Shown here: in pieces, positions 46,301-55,800 of the stretch
Layout: every line of letters starts with the position of its first letter
Position numbering within the stretch: position 1 is the first letter of the stretch
Notes under the pieces: generated by a model
Told to the model about the DNA's origin: nothing
Databases searched by the model: none
Seen by the model: only the letters and a program-made list of their open reading frames with translations
Assembly (NCBI RefSeq): GCF_000517085.1
Contig: NZ_KI912107.1
Coordinates: 3,717,980-3,781,979, forward strand
DNA length: 64,000 nt
Reading direction: 5' to 3'
Source of the DNA: Saccharicrinis fermentans DSM 9555 = JCM 21142
GTDB taxonomy: Bacteria > Bacteroidota > Bacteroidia > Bacteroidales > Marinilabiliaceae
Made by a program: the position numbers and the translations under genes

Positions 46301-46370
46301 TAACAATGTTCTGGGCTGACACAGTAACAGCAAACAGCACAAGCATTAGATTTAAAATTAGTAATCTCAT
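43329..46370 (-). CDS. SusC/RagA-family TonB-dependent outer-membrane transporter
   Basis: 1013 aa. Signal peptide (ends VSAQ), carboxypeptidase D regulatory-like domain (about 22-100), the signature DEVVVVGYGTQK, a plug domain with SLSVLKDASASSIYGVRAANGVVLITTK and a large beta-barrel to the C-terminal aromatic strand ending NIKF. There is no STN domain, so it does not signal through an anti-sigma factor, in line with the SusR-like regulator. It imports glycan oligosaccharides with SusD and is the first gene of the PUL operon. Confidence 0.97.
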   Translation of the reverse strand: MRLLILNLMLVLFAVTVSAQNIVNVSGQVTDQTGESIIGVSISIKGTSEGTITDMDGNYHISVPSDAILVFSFIGFDTQEVQVNNRSIISVSLVESMTGLDEVVVVGYGTQKVKDLTSSIVTVKADEITKSASGQTMQALQGKVAGVQIVSAGAPGSEPTVRIRGLGSYPGIGGSTPLYVVDGMYFDDIDFLNPSDIESLSVLKDASASSIYGVRAANGVVLITTKSGSLKSKASISYDGYVGVQVAQNVLQMANAEQFVEYVNQVGDPADLQFVENAMQRFGRSRINPNVPDVNTDWYKEIMNTSATQQNHALSVTGGSEKTAYAMGLSYFEQDGLLKGKNSFERLNIRGKLDQNVNKWLKAGVNVNVSNATKYIADDAAWFKAYHAVPILPVYDQENYDALVAAGTNFPSAYSNAKLLGYRDTQNPFLDLEYRDHRMDIRKVLTGLYAEMSLLPEKLKFKTSYNISLIHLSDRNVGLPYYLSASEDVNRELSTISKYRSLYFNQFWDNTLTYNDTFGGHHISAMVGTAYRDEFYDTLSGSAEDIPLEENAWYIGQSLSQDSKSIADGASRYYGFSYFGRLAYNYNSKYIAYATLRREGTSKYQEKWGTFPAIGAGWVISEESFFKENIGFVNYFKLRAGWGKLGNDKIPSQAGANTTSPQFLAIDDQKVNGTVTTSTFGYLGWETVKGTNVGISTQLFNMRLGIEADYYVRDTENAAIPVSLLLQGGSVTRNVGVIRNSGFEVAANWRGTIGEDLKYTIGANVATLKNEVRDLFGQTYLNGGSAEFRQRSQVGEPLLSFYGYEIAGVYQNQAEIDADPIAVANGLVPGDLKFKDQDGSEVLDDDDKVFLGSYLPKLTYGGSLGLFYKKLEFSMSISGQGGNKILNRKRGEIKWTNDTNIDANYASNLWNGEGTSNKYPSAAGLRRGWNQEFSDLLLEDGSFFRIQNIQLAYNIDGKKWLGENMPNARIYFTAERPLTVFSYNGFNPEVSDGIDRQFYPVASVYTLGLNIKF

Positions 46371-46825
46371 TCGATCATATTTTAGATTGTTAATAGCGCA
46401 AATATCGGTACATATAGATGGTGATACCTAACAAATAACACTCATTAAACCACAACAGACAAAATCACACCTCAATATTACCCATACTAAAGAACATATA
46501 CTACTATAATATAGGCAATTACATCTGTTAATTTATATACAAATTTCACATACTTCGTTAAATTAATACATTGATTCAACGCCAACAATATCCGCATACT
46601 TTAAAAAGATAAGCTTAACTAGGCATGAATAAGTCAATTTCACAAACCCAAAGGCTTAAAGATGTACCCTTAAAAAATAAAGCACAAACCCATAAAATAA
46701 GGTACAGCTATCTTCCTTCATTCGTTCTCACAAAAAATAATTAGTAGCCATTATCCACTAATAACCTGACCATACACATACTTTTATTCCCTATCATTTT
46801 ATATCTTGCCGTAAAATAATACATC
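46371..46825. other. Divergent intergenic region, susC and aminopeptidase P
   Basis: 455 AT-rich bases with no gene I can support. The best susC -7 candidate is GATATTTG on the minus strand (plus 46399-46406), one mismatch to TAnnTTTG, with no good -33. The regulator's binding site, if it is here, could not be recognised. The plus-strand side lacks a clear consensus promoter too. Confidence 0.4.
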
Positions 46826-48220
46826 ATGTTTACGAAAGAAACCTATATAAACCGTCGTAAGCGGTTAAAAAGCAAATTAGATAAGGGAATTGCCCTTATC
46901 ATGGGCAACGTAGATGCCAGCATGAATTACCCACAAAACACTTATCATTTCAGACAAGACAGCACCTTTCTATACTTCTTTGGATTAGACCATGCAGGAT
47001 TGGCTGGACTAATCGATTTTGAGAGTGGTGAAGAGATGCTTTTTGGAGATGACTTTACGATGGATGATATTATCTGGATGGGTCCCCAACCCAAACTAAA
47101 AGAAAATGCTGAAAAAGTAGGCATCAACCAAAGTTATCCTCTTTCAAACTTAAACAAGGTCATCCAAAAAGCCCTTTCACAAGGTCGAACGATACACTTC
47201 ACACCTCCATACCGAGGTAAAAACATGATAGCAATGGGTGCGCTATTAAACCTTCATCCTGCCAAGGTGAAAGACCAAGCATCCACAGAACTAATCAAAG
47301 CCTGTGTAGCATTACGCTCCGTAAAAGAACCCTGCGAAATAGAGGAGATGGAAAGACATATGGCTACCGCTTATGCCATGCACACCACAGCAATGAAGAT
47401 GGCACACCCCGGAAAAACCGAACAAGAAATCACAGGAGCCTTGGAAGGAATATCAATGTCCGGAGGAGGAATAGTCTCATTCCCAATCATCTGCTCTATT
47501 CATGGAGAGACATTACACAATCACTATCATGGCAACACCCTACAACAAGGCGACCTATTATTGGTTGATGCAGGCAGCGAATCACCTCTTCACTATGCCA
47601 CGGACAACACCCGTACATCACCTGTTGGGGGCCAGTTTACTCAAAAGCAAAAAGAAATCTATCAAATAGTCGTCAACACCAATAACAAGGCACTGGCAGC
47701 CACAAAACCAGGCATCACCTATAAAGAAGTGCATTTACTAGCCTGTAAAACAATGGCAGCAGGTCTTAAGGACTTAGGTTTGATGAAAGGTGACATGGAC
47801 GAAGCCGTTGCCCAAGGAGCCCACGCCTTGTTTATGCCACATGGACTTGGACATATGATAGGCTTGGATGTACACGATATGGAAGACTACGACCAACAAC
47901 TGGTAGGTTACGACGATGAAGTTCGGCCAAGCAGTCAATTTGGCCTCTCCGCACTTAGAATGGGACGCAAACTAGAAACTCATTTTGTGGTAACCAACGA
48001 ACCAGGAATATATTTTATTCCTGCCCTGATAGATCAATGGAAAAAAACAGGAAAATTCGCCGACTTTATCAATTACCCACAAGTAGAATCTTACAAAAAC
48101 TTTGGCGGAATTCGCCTGGAAGATGATATATTAGTTACTGAAACAGGAAGTAGAATACTGGGAAAAAGAATTCCTATCAACCCTGAAGATGTAGAACAAA
48201 TGGTAAAATCAGGTTGTTAA
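46826..48220 (+). CDS. pepP: Aminopeptidase P family metallopeptidase (Xaa-Pro aminopeptidase)
   Basis: 464 aa with an N-terminal creatinase-like domain and a C-terminal pita-bread metallopeptidase domain. Metal ligands are visible: Asp in LLVDAGSES, Asp in ATDNTRT, His in GLGHMIGLDVHD, Glu in TNEPGIYF and Glu in GGIRLEDD. It removes N-terminal residues preceding proline, in the cytosol (no signal peptide). Not linked in function to its neighbours, and it ends at a terminator shared with the PBP gene. Confidence 0.95.
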   Translation: MFTKETYINRRKRLKSKLDKGIALIMGNVDASMNYPQNTYHFRQDSTFLYFFGLDHAGLAGLIDFESGEEMLFGDDFTMDDIIWMGPQPKLKENAEKVGINQSYPLSNLNKVIQKALSQGRTIHFTPPYRGKNMIAMGALLNLHPAKVKDQASTELIKACVALRSVKEPCEIEEMERHMATAYAMHTTAMKMAHPGKTEQEITGALEGISMSGGGIVSFPIICSIHGETLHNHYHGNTLQQGDLLLVDAGSESPLHYATDNTRTSPVGGQFTQKQKEIYQIVVNTNNKALAATKPGITYKEVHLLACKTMAAGLKDLGLMKGDMDEAVAQGAHALFMPHGLGHMIGLDVHDMEDYDQQLVGYDDEVRPSSQFGLSALRMGRKLETHFVVTNEPGIYFIPALIDQWKKTGKFADFINYPQVESYKNFGGIRLEDDILVTETGSRILGKRIPINPEDVEQMVKSGC

Positions 48221-48232
48221 TTCAGCCCCATC

Positions 48233-48277
48233 AGACTATTCTTAAAAGTAAAAACATTTTTATTTTTAAGATAGTCT
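48233..48277. terminator. Bidirectional terminator between pepP and PBP1A genes
   Basis: AGACTATTCTTAAAAGT (48233-48249 and on to 48254) pairs with TTTTTAAGATAGTCT (48263-48277) with one bulge and A/T-rich extensions. Both convergent genes end here; the last base overlaps the PBP stop. Confidence 0.85.
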
Positions 48278-50667
48278 TAATCTTTTTTTCTAAACAAATC
48301 CTTCATTCTATTAAGTAATCCTTTTCGCTGATCTTTTCTTTGTTCTCTTTCTTCCTTCTGGATACCTCTCCAGTCTTTCAAGCTAAGAGAATCGGGTCGC
48401 TCCTTACCACTTCTGAAAATATCAAAGAAAGAACGATCCGGATCATTCTCGGAATAGTCAGCACAATCAACCATCGCTAACAAGTCACTCTCTAAAGTGG
48501 GGAAGCGACGATTGGTATACTTATCATATGCAGGATTCCGTTCCACTTTTTTCATAAACAGGCCATAAATAGGCAAGGCCATATGTGCTCCCTGTCCCAG
48601 CGCTGTTGAACGAAAGTGCACCACAGGACTTTCGGCCCCTACCCATGCACCCGCCAACAGATTAGGCGTATACCCAATAAACCATCCATCGGCATTGTCT
48701 TGTGTAGTGCCAGTCTTCCCCGCAATCTGACTATTTAGTCCATAGGTAGTTTTCAATCCCCTTCCCGTGCCATTCTCCACCACACCCCTCAACATATAAT
48801 TCATCAAATCAGCCGTTTGGCTATCCAATACAGGAAAGCCTTTTACAGCAGGTGTATGCTCATACAATACCTTTCCTGTCTTATCTTCTATACGAAGCAA
48901 GCCAAAGGGCACCACTTTAGATCCTCTATTGGCAAAACAGGTATATACAGTCAGCATCTCTTGCAAAGATATTTCACCAGCGCCCAGACTTAAAGAAGGA
49001 ACCGCCGGAAGCTTTGATTGCACCCCCATCCTTTCGGCAAGATTTAATACTTTATCCACTCCGGTGCGCATCATTACCTCAGCAGTTATGGTATTTACAG
49101 AATGGGTCAATCCACCTTTCATAGAGTAGTATCCCAGATGCATCCCATCAGAGTTGGTCGGTGACCAATTATCATAATCTTCATAAACCCTACGTTCATT
49201 GGAGATATATTCACAAGGTTTCATGCCATCCAATAGCGCTGCCGTATAAACAATAGGTTTAAAAGTAGAACCAACCTGGCGACGTGACGTAACATGGTCG
49301 TACTGAAAATATTTATGATTGACACCCCCCACCCACGAAAGTACTTTGCCCGAATGAGGATCCATCACCATAAAACCGGTATTGAGAATTTTTAGATAAT
49401 GCTTCACCGAATCCAAAGGAGATAAGTTAACATCTTTCTCTTCAGGATAGGCAAATATACGCATGCGGGTAAGCTCCTTCATTTTGGCAAGAATCTCATC
49501 CTCCGTTTTCCCGGCTGCTTTTAAACTTTTATAACGTTGAGAGGCATGCAAAGCCTGGCTAAACACGGATGGTTGCATCTTCCAAGGGTCACGATTTTTC
49601 CAATGGTTTTTAAACTCCCTTTGTAACACAGCCATATGTTGCTGCACTGCTTCTTCGGCATACTCTTGCAAAGTAGGATCTATAGTAGTATAGATTTTCA
49701 AGCCGTCTTTATACAAATCATAGTGCTCCCCGTATTCATCCTCTAATATTCGTAAGGCCTCTTTTCGGATCATTTCTCTAAAATAAGGAGCAATACCAGT
49801 ATTGTGATCTATTTTATGATAAGCAAGCCCCAAGTCCGATTGTTTTAACTCCGCAGACTCCTTTTCATTTAAAAAACCAAACTCAGTCATCCGGTCCAAC
49901 ACAATATTTCGACGCTTGGTGGAGCGCTTGGGATTTAAACGAGGGTTATAAGCTGTGTTAGCAGCCAACATACCCACCAATACAGCTGCCTCCTTAGCTT
50001 CCAAATCAGACGAGTGCTTACTAAAAAAACGTAGTGATGCTGCCTCGATACCATAAACATCTTCCCCAAAAGGAACTGTATTCAGGTACAAACTAAGGAT
50101 TTCCTCCTTACTATACACCTCTTCAATTCTCGAGGCCACAAATATCTCTCTGGATTTATTAACCAACATGGTAAAAGGACCATATTGTTTCCTGGGATAC
50201 AGATTTTTAGCCAATTGCTGACTGATGGTACTTCCCCCACCTTGCGCTTTATCCCTAAAAAGTATCGTTTTCACCACTACTCTCCCCAGGCTCAGCAGAT
50301 CAAGCCCCTTATGTTGGAAGAAACGCTTATCTTCGGTAGCTACCAAAGCATTTTTGGCATGTTGAGAAATGACCTTATTCTCAATACTCATTCGGTTCTG
50401 ATAGTAGTATTTACCCATGAGCACCCCATCCTCGGTATATACCTCCGAAGCAATATCATTATTTATCTGGGACAAATCATCCTTGCTAGGCAAGCGACCA
50501 AAGACACCCAGATAAACAAACAAAAGAAAAACAAAGGCTACTCCAATAGAAAGGCCTACAGCCTTTAAAACAAAAGGAATTATATATTTTCGAAATGAAG
50601 ACTGCCGATTACTTCTGACAGATGATTTTTTCGCAGTTCTTTTATGCGTGGTTCTTTTTTTGGTCAT
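48277..50667 (-). CDS. Class A penicillin-binding protein (PBP1A type)
   Basis: 796 aa bifunctional peptidoglycan synthase. Basic cytoplasmic N-terminus, one transmembrane helix (about 30-50), a GT51 transglycosylase domain (EDKRFFQHKG, GGSTISQQLAKNLYP) and a transpeptidase domain with GSTFK (SxxK), SVN and KTGTT. The C-terminal tail is charged (KEEREQRKDQRKG). ATG 50667 is used because the upstream in-frame start adds seven residues with no match. It polymerises and cross-links the cell wall in the periplasm. Confidence 0.95.
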   Translation of the reverse strand: MTKKRTTHKRTAKKSSVRSNRQSSFRKYIIPFVLKAVGLSIGVAFVFLLFVYLGVFGRLPSKDDLSQINNDIASEVYTEDGVLMGKYYYQNRMSIENKVISQHAKNALVATEDKRFFQHKGLDLLSLGRVVVKTILFRDKAQGGGSTISQQLAKNLYPRKQYGPFTMLVNKSREIFVASRIEEVYSKEEILSLYLNTVPFGEDVYGIEAASLRFFSKHSSDLEAKEAAVLVGMLAANTAYNPRLNPKRSTKRRNIVLDRMTEFGFLNEKESAELKQSDLGLAYHKIDHNTGIAPYFREMIRKEALRILEDEYGEHYDLYKDGLKIYTTIDPTLQEYAEEAVQQHMAVLQREFKNHWKNRDPWKMQPSVFSQALHASQRYKSLKAAGKTEDEILAKMKELTRMRIFAYPEEKDVNLSPLDSVKHYLKILNTGFMVMDPHSGKVLSWVGGVNHKYFQYDHVTSRRQVGSTFKPIVYTAALLDGMKPCEYISNERRVYEDYDNWSPTNSDGMHLGYYSMKGGLTHSVNTITAEVMMRTGVDKVLNLAERMGVQSKLPAVPSLSLGAGEISLQEMLTVYTCFANRGSKVVPFGLLRIEDKTGKVLYEHTPAVKGFPVLDSQTADLMNYMLRGVVENGTGRGLKTTYGLNSQIAGKTGTTQDNADGWFIGYTPNLLAGAWVGAESPVVHFRSTALGQGAHMALPIYGLFMKKVERNPAYDKYTNRRFPTLESDLLAMVDCADYSENDPDRSFFDIFRSGKERPDSLSLKDWRGIQKEEREQRKDQRKGLLNRMKDLFRKKD

Positions 50668-50721
50668 TTGATGTGTGTTGAAAATCAAAACTTAAATGCA
50701 TTAAACAAACGGCGCAATGCT

Positions 50722-51396
50722 TTAGTTATATCCGTCCAAAGCAAAACCTTCTTCATCTATTTCCCGATAAAATTGTTTTAGAAAGCCCAACATATAATTA
50801 TGTCTCTCCACAGCCATACGTCTACCACTTGGGGTCTCCATCTTATCTTTCAACAACAATAATTTTTCATAAAAATGATGAATGGTCGGTGAGGTATTGT
50901 TACGGTAATCCTCGCTTGTTTGATATGTTTGAGGAGGGTATGCATCATTAAACATCTCCCTATTCTTTCTTCCTCCGTAGTGAAATGTCCGCGCGATACC
51001 AATGGCTCCGATGGCATCCAAACGATCCGCATCACGTACTATCTTTTGTTCCAGCGACAATGTTTCAACCCCCTCTATCCCGGCACCAAAAGAAACCGCA
51101 TTTATAATATTAAGCAAAGATACGCCCGTTTCTATGGGCAAGCCTATGCGCTCAAAAAAATCCATAAGTTGATTTTCAGCCCCCCTCTTATCAAACAATT
51201 TCTCGTCACATATATCATGCAGTAATGCCCCTGCTTCAATCAAAAACACATCCCCATGTTCTTCCTCATTAATCCTTCGCGCATTCTTAAGCACCCTACA
51301 AATATGGCTCATATCATGACTCGCATCCACCCCCTTCATTTTTTCTGAGACATATCCTTCTATTTGCTCCAAAATTGACGCTTGCAAGTCATCCAT
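50722..51396 (-). CDS. HD-domain phosphohydrolase
   Basis: 224 aa of the HD superfamily, YedJ-like. The metal site is complete: His31, His60-Asp61 in GALLHDICDE and Asp in VRDADRLDAIGAIG. It is likely a cytosolic nucleotide or phosphate-ester hydrolase; the substrate is unknown. Its stop lies 54 bases before the PBP start on the same strand, so read-through from this gene into the PBP gene is possible. Confidence 0.88.
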   Translation of the reverse strand: MDDLQASILEQIEGYVSEKMKGVDASHDMSHICRVLKNARRINEEEHGDVFLIEAGALLHDICDEKLFDKRGAENQLMDFFERIGLPIETGVSLLNIINAVSFGAGIEGVETLSLEQKIVRDADRLDAIGAIGIARTFHYGGRKNREMFNDAYPPQTYQTSEDYRNNTSPTIHHFYEKLLLLKDKMETPSGRRMAVERHNYMLGFLKQFYREIDEEGFALDGYN

Positions 51397-51410
51397 AAGT
51401 AAAGAAATAT

Positions 51411-52520
51411 TTATTTAAAGAGTTTCTTATACAGCTCTTTGCTCAAGGTTTGTTTATGTAACATAATAGCAACAGTATTCATTCTGACATACTGTTCTGA
51501 CATATATAAGTAACCCTCGTAAGGATTTTTCTGGGTACCCCAGCTATTCTTCGTTTTAAAATAAACCGTTCCATTTTCATCTTTAACCAGCCCCACAATA
51601 TGCATCAAATGATCATCCGTTGCCTTCCAGCTATAAAAAGCCTTTTGTCTATCCTCTTGCGACACAGACTTTTCTGCTTGAGGAACAAAACCCTTTGAAT
51701 CATCCATGGGAACAATGGCTAACCCTTCCTTGTGTGAAAAAAAATCGTCAGAAACATCTCCATCCCACACAATAGAAAAGCCCTGCTCCAAGGCATGCTT
51801 CATGGTAGCTACCAACTCATCGATGGGTACATTATAATACCTATCATGCGACCAGTTATCAGGCACCTCTAAATCAAAGCTCTTATAAAACGGATGATGC
51901 GTATAAGAGGATAATTCCACATAATTATTTCTTTCAATACCTAAGCCCTTTGCAAATTGGACAGGAGAATAGGTTCTTTTATTAAATTGCACCTGTGTAG
52001 GAACCTCTCCCATATAATTTGTAAGTACCGAATTAATATTATCAAACCACAGCTTAGAAGGTGCCGCATCTTTTTGATGAATATACCCATCCAATAAGGT
52101 TTTTAATGCGGCCTCCATCTCACCATGATTATGCACTCGTGAAGTATCATGAGTGCCCCAGAAGTCACTTTCTCGCACAAAACCATGCGCCTCAACCACA
52201 TTCATCACATCATGTGCCTGTCCTCCCTGACTAAAATTGCCCTTACCATGAAGCAAAACATATTGCTGTGCCTTATCCTGGTATGCATGCTTAACAATAT
52301 ACATTTCAGACAAATCTAAAGCGGGGCCCCCCATACGTATTATTTCCGATTCAATAAATGAAACAGTGCTATAAGCCCAGCAAGTACCTGTTCTTCCCTG
52401 GCTTTTAACGGGGGTTGTTTCAACCTCTGCAATAGATTCAAAATGAATTTTTTGTTGTGCCGTAACAATAGACGATGACAAACAAATAGCCGCTAACAAT
52501 AGATTACTTACTAACTTCAT
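51411..52520 (-). CDS. Exported C1-family cysteine peptidase (bleomycin hydrolase/PepC-like)
   Basis: 369 aa with a signal peptide (cut likely after SIVTA). Catalytic set: Gln41 (oxyanion), Cys47 in GRTGTCWAYS, His in DDHLMHIVGLV and Asn in KTKNSWGT. It is shorter than cytosolic PepC (about 440 aa) but has the same order of motifs. It should degrade peptides in the periplasm or outside. A TATTTTTG -7 element (52567-52574, minus) lies about 45 bases before the ATG. It sits 14 bases before the HD gene, so they probably form one operon. Confidence 0.9.
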   Translation of the reverse strand: MKLVSNLLLAAICLSSSIVTAQQKIHFESIAEVETTPVKSQGRTGTCWAYSTVSFIESEIIRMGGPALDLSEMYIVKHAYQDKAQQYVLLHGKGNFSQGGQAHDVMNVVEAHGFVRESDFWGTHDTSRVHNHGEMEAALKTLLDGYIHQKDAAPSKLWFDNINSVLTNYMGEVPTQVQFNKRTYSPVQFAKGLGIERNNYVELSSYTHHPFYKSFDLEVPDNWSHDRYYNVPIDELVATMKHALEQGFSIVWDGDVSDDFFSHKEGLAIVPMDDSKGFVPQAEKSVSQEDRQKAFYSWKATDDHLMHIVGLVKDENGTVYFKTKNSWGTQKNPYEGYLYMSEQYVRMNTVAIMLHKQTLSKELYKKLFK

Positions 52521-52631
52521 AAAATTTTAACTTAAAAACGGTTTGTAAAATACTAAAAAGTTAACACAAAAATAAAGCCATTAAGAAACAAATCTTAACG
52601 GCTCCATTGGCATGCTGCTCATTTAGCCTGA

Positions 52632-52651
52632 CCTATTTAGTAGCTGCAAGA
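52632..52651 (+). repeat. Solo terminal inverted repeat next to MITE copy 2
   Basis: CTATTTAGTAGCTGCAAGA is an imperfect second copy of the adjacent MITE end (CTATTTAGTCTTTGCAAGA, 52652-52670). A lone end like this fits a nested insertion, an excision scar or a tandem end duplication. Confidence 0.6.
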
Positions 52652-52654
52652 CTA

Positions 52655-52819
52655 TTTAGTCTTTGCAAGAAAACTCCAAATACTGCGTTATTCTCATTTT
52701 TGAAACAGTCATTTACAATCAGTAAACTCCTTGGTTTCAAAAATATCGAAAGCCTTGTCTTTGAAGCTTTCTTATCAAAGACTGAAAAAACAGTCCTTTT
52801 CTTGCAGCCACTATTTATA
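52655..52819 (+). mobile_element. MITE-like element, copy 2, at the 3' end of carB
   Basis: 165 bp and about 95% identical to copy 1 but in opposite orientation. The terminal repeats pair (TGCAAGAAAA at the left, TTTTCTTGCA at the right). Its right end supplies the carB stop codon (TAG at 52811-52813 on the minus strand), so the last residue or two of CarB come from the element. Confidence 0.85.
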
Positions 52820-55800
52820 TTCTTGCCAGCTCTTGATACTTATTTCATCCTGTCCCATTTTACAAAATGCTTGAATAAAAGCACTGGCCAAACGGGCATT
52901 GGTAATCAAAGGTATATTAAAGTCGATGGCATTACGACGGATCTTATACCCATTTTTTAGTTCATTCGTACTTAGGTTCTTAGGTATATTGATTACCAGA
53001 TCGATTTCCTTTTCCCGAATCATTTCCAGTGAGTTTGGACGTTTATCCGGCTCACTTGGCCAATAAATCAATGTTGTATCCACACCGTTTTCCGCAAAGA
53101 ATTTATGAGTACCACCGGTAGCAAAAATATTAAATCCTTTTTCCTTCAATAAGCGGGCACTCTCCAGCAGTTCCATTTTAGATCTCAATGGACCCGAAGA
53201 AATCAATATATTTTTTTTAGGAATTGTATAACCTACCGAGAGCATTGAAGTAAGTATGGCCTCATCAAAATTATCTCCAATACAACCTACCTCACCTGTT
53301 GATGACATATCCACACCCAATACAGGATCGGCCTTGGCCAAACGCGCAAAAGAGAACTGAGGCGCTTTAATACCTACACAATCCAAGTCGAACAAATTTT
53401 TATTGGGTTTTTGCACATCCAGTCCCAACATCACCTGTGTGGCCAGATCAATCAGATTCACTTTCAATATCTTAGACACAAAGGGAAAACTACGCGAAGC
53501 CCTTAAATTACATTCAATAACCTTCAGCTCGTTATTTTTACCCAGCAACTGCATATTAAAGGGTCCTGAAATATGTAAGGCTTTGGCAATCTCCCTGGCG
53601 ATTTTCTTCACCCTTCGCATCGTTTCTATGTACAATTTCTGTGGAGGGAAAACGATGGTTGCATCACCAGAATGCACCCCTGCAAACTCAACATGCTCAG
53701 AGATTGCATAGGCCACTAATTCACCGTCTTTAGCCACGGCATCCACCTCAATTTCTTTGGCTTCCTCAATAAATTCAGAAACCACCACAGGATATTCCTT
53801 AGATACATTGGCTGCCAAGGTCAAGAAATGCTCCAGCTCATCCTTATTACTAACCACATTCATGGCTGCACCGGAAAGCACATAACTAGGACGAACCAAA
53901 ACCGGGAAACCTACTTCCTCAGAAAAGGCAATAATATCATCCACAGAAGTCAGCTCACTCCAACGTGGCTGGTCAATATTTAACTCATCCAACATGGCCG
54001 AGAACTTCTGACGGTTTTCAGCCCTGTCAATATTTTCGGGAGAAGTACCCAATATAGGCACTTGCTGACCATTCAGCTTCATAGCCAGGTTATTCGGTAT
54101 CTGTCCTCCCACCGAAACAATCACACCCTTAGGAGCCTCCAGGTCTATAACATCCAGTACACGCTCAAAGGAAAGCTCATCAAAATATAAGCGATCACAA
54201 ATATCGTAGTCGGTACTCACCGTTTCAGGATTGTAATTAATCATTACCGAACGGTATTTCTGCTCACGAATGGTATTAAGCGCATTCACACTACACCAGT
54301 CAAACTCCACCGAACTACCAATACGATAAGCCCCACTACCTAAAACAACAACCGACTTACCATCCTTCTCATAATCAATATCATGCTCACTACCGCTATA
54401 GGTCATATACAGGTAATTGATTTGCGCAGGGAACTCACCCGCCATGGTATCAATTTGTTTCACAACCGGAAGTATATTACGTTTTTTACGTTCGGCCCTC
54501 ACTTTTATCAAGTCATTTCCAATCACTTCGCTGGTACTCTTAAAGACACAACGAGCTATTTGAAAATCGGAATATCCCATACGTTTTGCATTACGTAGCA
54601 AATCATCGGGGAGATCCTCCAACTTCGAATACTTTTTAAGTTCTATCTCTAGATTACTTATATTCTTCAGTTTTTCCAGGAACCAATGATCAATCTTACT
54701 CAAGTCATGAATTTCATCCACACTCATTCCCAGAGAAAAAGCCTCTGCAATGGCATATATACGCTGATCCGTTGGTTCGGCCAGCTCTGTTTTAACATCA
54801 ATTCCTTTCAAGGGTTGGTTGGCCACAAAACCATGCATCCCTTGTCCAATCATACGCAACCCTTTTTGAATTGCCTCCTCAAAAGTACGACCGATAGACA
54901 TGATCTCACCCACCGATTTCATACTACTACCAATCTGCTTACTAACGCCGTTAAACTTATTCAAATCCCAGCGCGGAATCTTACATACCACATAATCTAA
55001 GGCAGGCTCAAAAAAGGTGGTGGTGGTTTTGGTAACAGAGTTTTTCAGTTCATGCAAACCATATCCCAAACCAAGTTTTGCTGCCACAAACGCCAATGGA
55101 TATCCGGTAGCCTTTGAAGCCAAAGCACTGGAGCGTGACAAGCGGGCATTTACCTCGATAACACGATAATCTTCCGATTCGGGATCCAAAGCATACTGCA
55201 CATTACACTCTCCCACCACGCCAATATGACGTATAATTTTTATGGCCAACTCACGCAGCTTATGATATTCGGAGTTGGATAAAGTTTGTGATGGTGCAAC
55301 CACAATACTTTCTCCCGTATGAATCCCCAATGGGTCAAAATTTTCCATATTACAGACCGTAATACAGTTATTATACTTATCACGAACCACCTCGTATTCA
55401 ACCTCTTTCCAACCTTTCAACGATTCCTCAACCAATATTTGATCCGAATAAGAAAATGCATTTTCTGCTCGCGAAATTAACTCCTCCTTGTTGTAGCAAA
55501 ATCCGCTACCCATACCTCCAAGCGTATAAGCCGCCCTAACAATGATAGGAAAACCAATTTCATCAGAAGCCTTCACTGCCTCTTCCACAGAGGTTACAGC
55601 CAAACTAATGGGTGTTTTTACATCAATCTCTCTCAGCTTGTTCGCAAAAATCTCACGGTCTTCGGTATTAATAATCGACTGCACCGGCGTTCCCAGCACT
55701 TCCAGATTATATTTTTCTAATACGCCCGACAAATAAAGCTTGGTTCCACAATTTAAGGCTGTTTGTCCTCCAAAAGCCAATAATATACCCTGGGGTCTTT

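Noticed and set aside
46371-46825. A riboswitch or T-box in the susC upstream region
   Set aside because: No conserved stem, T-box sequence or terminator/antiterminator pair could be seen.
52607-52960. Plus-strand frame of 117 codons through the carB end
   Set aside because: Its shared peptide with the GH43-like N-terminus is explained by the MITE being open in one frame, and the rest is antisense to carB. No gene is supported.
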